DNA of 64,000 nucleotides. Origin: MFD00082-c5 sp963697995 (lineage in GTDB: Bacteria; Chlamydiota; Chlamydiia; Chlamydiales; JAJFMB01). Below are positions 60,498-64,000 of this stretch, piece after piece. A model generated the notes under the pieces. It saw nothing but the letters and a program-made list of their open reading frames with translations. It was not told where the DNA came from and made no database searches. Every line of letters starts with the position of its first letter. Within the stretch, counting starts at the first letter, position 1. The position numbers and the translations under genes were made by a program. The DNA is taken from the NCBI GenBank assembly GCA_963697995.1, contig OY969110.1, positions 186,001 through 250,000 on the forward strand. Direction: 5' to 3'.

Positions 60498-62810
60498 ATG
60501 AATGTAAATGATAACAGAGTAAGAATCGAATCAACATCAAACGAAACATCAAATCAGCCACCAACAACGCCAAACCATCATGTCCCTTTAAGCAAAATTC
60601 CCCCAGCACCTCCCCCACCTCCTGGCCCTCCGGTCCAGCAAATGGTGGCCAATGTTAAAGGGCATCACATGTCAGCTGAGATCAAACAAAAAAAACTAGA
60701 AAGAGATCAACGATTACAGAACAAAAGAATCGAGGAGGTCAAGGATAAGGGAACTTTTACAATTGATCCTTTAGGTGGTAGCCACAACCCCGTCTTTCAC
60801 CTTCAAGACGATATTATGTTACCCCAAGAATTTGTCCAGGATATATTAACCTTTAAAGGCCCCGAAGAAACTAGACCGATCGATTTGCAAAAGGATTGTA
60901 AAGAATTATACCAAAGAATGATCAACGTCTATAAATCCCAGCTAATGGCTTTAAATCCCCATTTAAGCCCCCAAGAGATTCAGCAAATCATGAGGATAAG
61001 GCTTCCCCTTTTTGGAAAGATTTATAGCGACATCATGAGGGAAGCTTTTTTAAAAAATAACTCATTTCCCTCCCAATCAGCTGCCTGGCAGAGTCTCTCT
61101 CAACATTTTGCAGAAGAGTGTCAAAAAAGATCAGAAAATCCCGATTCCTCATTCAAATCAGTAGAAGAATTGGGACTTTACCCATTCTTAGGAAAATTTG
61201 TTGATTACTTAAAGAAAAAATCAGATACCGCCCTTTTAAATGAAACCAGTAACTGGGAAAATATACCAAAACACTATTCAAAAGATGAAGTGATCAGTCG
61301 ATTGAGTTTATTTCCAGATACCTTCGAGCTTATCAATAAATTAAGAGCGAATCCCTCTGAATTTATTACATTAACCGATTTTGAAGATTTAGATAAAAAG
61401 AGAATCGAGGCTGTTTGTACTCCTTACGTTTCTACACTTGAAGTCTTAAAAAGAATGGATAACGAAGGAGCCGACAATTTTTACAAGTTACTAGGGACTG
61501 AAACTTCTAGTCAAACCTCAAAAACCGATAAAAAAGAGCAACTCGTGGGAAGAGAGGCTGTTAAAGCTAAACCCGGAAGAGTGTTAAAATACGGGGAAGA
61601 GGGAGCTAGAGAACTTTTAGTCGAACAATTAAATGTGTCTCTTTTTTCAAATCCTTACTTAGTCCCGAAAAGGGACTCCCAAGTGGGTGAAATGCAGCAA
61701 CGAGGAGGACAGACCTTAAAAAAGGAAGGAGGAATCGTTGGAGCGTGGGTGAATGGAACACTCCTTAGTACCGAAGGTTCAGAAATGAATATGAGGAGTT
61801 TATCGGAAGCTAGAAAAAACTACGAAGCTGCTTTACATAAAGGAGATCAAACTGAGATTGATTCTTCCAAAAAGGCTTGGGAAAACGAGCGAAAAAAATA
61901 TAACTCACACAATGTGGTTTCAGTACAGGAAAATGCAAGAATGTCTTTACTCGTCATGTCAGGAGATGGTCATATGGGGCAATACACTTTAGAGGAGGGC
62001 TCTCACGATGTGTTCTGCTTTGATGAGGGACGCAATCTTTATCCAAGCGAGGTTTTTGCCGAAACCGTTCAAGGAAATACAGCACATTATCCTTTTTTGA
62101 GAGCCGGCCTTCTAGACCACCCCGCTTGTGATGAACCTTTGGACAAGTCGCTCCAAGAAAGAATTCTTGCAGAAGATCCCGACGAAATGATGGAAAGAGT
62201 CGCTCATTTAAAAGGAGGCGATTTCGACAAAGAACTTAAAGTGTATCAACAATACTTAAGAGCGATAGCTTTTTTAGATCACCTCATAGCAAATGAATCT
62301 CAAATTCAACCACAAATAGCAAATTTAAAAGCTATAGCAGATTCGTTAAACATAACCCTTTCTTCACCTCCTACAAAGGCCGATTGTCAACGAATACAAC
62401 AAAAAATCAAAGAGATCACAGAAAAAACAAGGGCTGAATTCTTCAGTCACATTCATCCTCGCGCCTTTGAAGGGTTAAAACAACGACTTGTCAGGGAAAA
62501 AGAGTATGTTGAAAAATGTATCGCTACAAACACAGTACCTACAGTTAGGGGTTTAAGAGACGCTCTCTACCCAAACTTTGCTCCCTTTTTAAAATTTTTA
62601 GAGAGAACAGAGCCTCTTTCAGCTATGTTCTTTGGGTTTCAAAAAAATGGAGGGGTCACCTCAAGACGCTCTCTAGAATCAATCCTTGAGAAAGCGAAAA
62701 AAAATAACAACGCAACACCTGAAGAAATTCAAGAAATGGAGTCTGCCCTCTTACGTATAAAACTAGAAGCTGGCGAGCCAGGTTTACTTCATTTTTGCGA
62801 ATCAGCTTAA
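60498..62810 (+). CDS. Large hypothetical protein with kinase-like core
   Basis: The ATG at 60498 (MNVNDNRVRIE) has AGGTG upstream; the frame opens at 60447 with a hydrophobic lead-in that lacks a ribosome-binding site. The 770-residue protein has a Pro-rich stretch (PLSKIPPAPPPPPGPPVQ) near residues 34-51. A lysine/glutamate pair as in kinase N-lobes is seen in GRVLKYGEEGARELLVEQL. At 482-515 the sequence MSLLVMSGDGHMGQY, then VFCFDEGRNLYPS, places D490, H492, Q495 and D509 with the same spacing as the 953-residue protein at 1345, like PI3/4-kinase or HipA folds. The C-terminal third is coiled-coil. A secreted effector is an inference. It ends 9 bp inside the convergent gene. Confidence 0.72.
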   Translation: MNVNDNRVRIESTSNETSNQPPTTPNHHVPLSKIPPAPPPPPGPPVQQMVANVKGHHMSAEIKQKKLERDQRLQNKRIEEVKDKGTFTIDPLGGSHNPVFHLQDDIMLPQEFVQDILTFKGPEETRPIDLQKDCKELYQRMINVYKSQLMALNPHLSPQEIQQIMRIRLPLFGKIYSDIMREAFLKNNSFPSQSAAWQSLSQHFAEECQKRSENPDSSFKSVEELGLYPFLGKFVDYLKKKSDTALLNETSNWENIPKHYSKDEVISRLSLFPDTFELINKLRANPSEFITLTDFEDLDKKRIEAVCTPYVSTLEVLKRMDNEGADNFYKLLGTETSSQTSKTDKKEQLVGREAVKAKPGRVLKYGEEGARELLVEQLNVSLFSNPYLVPKRDSQVGEMQQRGGQTLKKEGGIVGAWVNGTLLSTEGSEMNMRSLSEARKNYEAALHKGDQTEIDSSKKAWENERKKYNSHNVVSVQENARMSLLVMSGDGHMGQYTLEEGSHDVFCFDEGRNLYPSEVFAETVQGNTAHYPFLRAGLLDHPACDEPLDKSLQERILAEDPDEMMERVAHLKGGDFDKELKVYQQYLRAIAFLDHLIANESQIQPQIANLKAIADSLNITLSSPPTKADCQRIQQKIKEITEKTRAEFFSHIHPRAFEGLKQRLVREKEYVEKCIATNTVPTVRGLRDALYPNFAPFLKFLERTEPLSAMFFGFQKNGGVTSRRSLESILEKAKKNNNATPEEIQEMESALLRIKLEAGEPGLLHFCESA

Positions 62811-63557
62811 ATCTAAATGACAAAAAAAGGAAGGATCCAAGGATCCTTTTACCATGTTATTTTTTAAATTAACGGTTGCCAAACACTCCTCGTGACCCAC
62901 ATAAGATTGAATCGAGCTTAACGCTTTATCATCAATTAAGTTTCCAGAAAGATCAAGATTCAAATAAAACACATTAAGCTGCCTTAAAAGATCAAAAAGC
63001 AGAGACACTTCATCACTTTTTAAAGAGGAGTTCTTAAGATCTATTTCAGGTTTTAATTCAGCCTTCTGCCGATTGACCTCCTGCAAAGCCAATCCAAGGG
63101 ATAAAAAAGCTGATTTTAAAGCAAGGTTTTCCCTTTCTTCGGTCAAATGGGCTTCCACCTTACCTTTTTTCACTAATCTCTCAATGAGCGCCTGCGTTTG
63201 GGCTTCGATATGCTCACAGAGGAGCCCTTCTGGAGGAGAGATGTTCAAAAGATCGGAATCTGATAAGCTGAAGTAGACTTTTTTCAAGCAATTGACGTTA
63301 TATTCCCAAGCATCTTTAGGGTTAATAACGATAACAGATCGATCTTCAAGAGGAATAGCATGTACTCCTTGGGGAACTCTTATCGATTTGATATAAGTGA
63401 TCAAGGGAGTGCACTGTTTTTCATAAAGAGTTTCTAAACCTGACTCTGGTGTCTCCTTAGAATGTCTAGCAAGAAGAAGAGAAAACGAATCGGCATTTTT
63501 TTTTATTTCTATAGTTTCTTTAGGAATAAGATCTTTACATCGTTCGATCGGATACAT
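62802..63557 (-). CDS. Hypothetical protein with C-terminal LRR-like segment
   Basis: The ATG at 63557 (MYPIERCKD) has AGGA nine bases upstream; the frame reaches 63617, inside the ATPase gene. Most of the 251-residue protein is helical and charged and not recognised. The last 60 residues look like one or two leucine-rich repeats (VFYLNLDLSGNLIDDKALSSI, ATVNLKNNMVKG). Such short LRR proteins are common among host-interaction candidates in environmental chlamydiae, but no export signal is visible. It overlaps the convergent kinase-like gene by 9 bp. Confidence 0.68.
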   Translation of the reverse strand: MYPIERCKDLIPKETIEIKKNADSFSLLLARHSKETPESGLETLYEKQCTPLITYIKSIRVPQGVHAIPLEDRSVIVINPKDAWEYNVNCLKKVYFSLSDSDLLNISPPEGLLCEHIEAQTQALIERLVKKGKVEAHLTEERENLALKSAFLSLGLALQEVNRQKAELKPEIDLKNSSLKSDEVSLLFDLLRQLNVFYLNLDLSGNLIDDKALSSIQSYVGHEECLATVNLKNNMVKGSLDPSFFCHLDLS

Positions 63558-63568
63558 GAAATAATGTC

Positions 63569-64000
63569 CTATTTTTTTAATCCCAGAGGGATATCGCTTA
63601 AAGTTTTTGGTTTCCAAATGGTTCTTAGAGCGTTCATGACGGCAATCACATCAATCACCTCTTGAAGAATAGCGCCAACAACAGGGGTTAAATACCCAAA
63701 CGCTGCAAACCCCATCCCAATAAGGGATAAGCCCATCCCTCCAAGGGCACTTTCAAGAGCAATTCGTCTCATTCTATAGCTGATGTGAATAAACTCATCG
63801 ACTCGCTCTAAAGAGCTCTCCATCATAACAGCACCAGCGGCTTCCGAAGTGATATCATACTCTTGACCAAACGCAATTCCGACGGTGGCAGCAAGAAGAG
63901 CTGGGGCGTCATTGATCCCATCTCCCAAGTAAACCGTCTTTCCAAGCTTTGTCTCTTTTTCAACAATCTCCACCTTCTCCTCGGGACTCATCTGCGCATA
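63569..64000 (-). CDS. Heavy-metal P-type ATPase, C-terminal end (continues past the window)
   Basis: Only the last 143 residues lie in the window; the frame continues through position 64000 (YAQMSPEEKVEIV). The hinge motif GDGINDAPAL is intact, followed by AVGI-type VGIAFGQEYDITSEAAGAVMM and the last two membrane helices, as in the P1B ATPases ZntA, CadA or CopA. It would export or import a metal cation, and the selectivity helix is outside the window. Confidence 0.88.
   Translation of the reverse strand, partial: YAQMSPEEKVEIVEKETKLGKTVYLGDGINDAPALLAATVGIAFGQEYDITSEAAGAVMMESSLERVDEFIHISYRMRRIALESALGGMGLSLIGMGFAAFGYLTPVVGAILQEVIDVIAVMNALRTIWKPKTLSDIPLGLKK

Noticed and set aside
62831..62848. 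AAGGATCC palindrome after the kinase-like gene as a terminator
   Set aside because: The loop would be only two bases unless the stem shrinks to six pairs, the T-run is short, and it lies in coding sequence of the opposite gene.

Overview
The window looks like a chromosome segment of an environmental (Parachlamydiales/Simkania-type) chlamydia. The case rests on gene content: a TyrP-type aromatic amino-acid permease, a PreP-type M16 protease, a DUF1207 barrel, a cysteine/tyrosine-rich secreted protein, inverse-autotransporter-like (IAT) barrels, very large chlamydia-style hypothetical proteins and a truncated metal P-type ATPase. No rRNA, tRNA, phage, integrase, transposase gene or CRISPR was seen. 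The species assignment is inference.

Layout. 0-4.2 kb: a DUF1295 methyltransferase-like membrane protein, SufE, and a 953-aa protein with a PI3/4-kinase-like catalytic-loop signature. 4.2-5.3 kb: four tandem copies of a ~280-bp palindromic MITE-like element with 19-bp terminal inverted repeats. 5.3-8.3 kb: a tight operon of a secreted protein, trehalose phosphatase and TyrP. 8.4-11.5 kb: a two-membrane-segment surface-type protein and an IAT barrel fused to a beta-helix. 11.6-12.0 kb: a second MITE-like element. 12.0-16.4 kb: PutP, and an operon of MYG1, HIT and a HEAT-repeat protein. 16.5-18.4 kb: a queuosine-precursor transporter, a PAP2 phosphatase and a LexA-like protein lacking the cleavage residues. 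18.6-22.2 kb: the Cys-rich protein, a clear terminator, and the M16 protease. 22.3-33.1 kb: a giant DUF3638-type helicase-like gene broken in two by a short frameshift. 33.3-37.2 kb: a LOG-domain protein with an odd 5' end, a small membrane protein and DUF1207.

37.6-54.3 kb is the most striking part. It is a same-strand run of overlapping or closely spaced genes. Two modules, each an IAT-like barrel followed by three collagen-like proteins (signal peptide, usually one Cys, long Gly-Pro-Thr region, Gly-rich C-terminal domain), lead into a tripartite RND efflux set (outer membrane factor, adaptor lipoprotein, pump). Between adaptor and pump is a 122-bp repeat present four times. Every copy is an intact 41-codon mini-ORF that joins the next by an ATGA stop/start overlap and carries the first membrane helix of the pump. 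I infer a surface-fibre system in which barrels with Cys-rich tails might anchor Cys-bearing collagen-like fibres.

54.4-64 kb: small secreted proteins, an RhlE-type helicase, an AGCS symporter broken by one frameshift, a Kup potassium transporter broken by two, a second kinase-like protein, an LRR-like protein and the end of a P-type ATPase. Several genes have a consensus-like -10 hexamer 6-8 nt before the start codon, suggesting leaderless mRNAs. Several indels sit in short homopolymers, so gene decay, phase variation and sequence error must be separated before the broken genes are interpreted.
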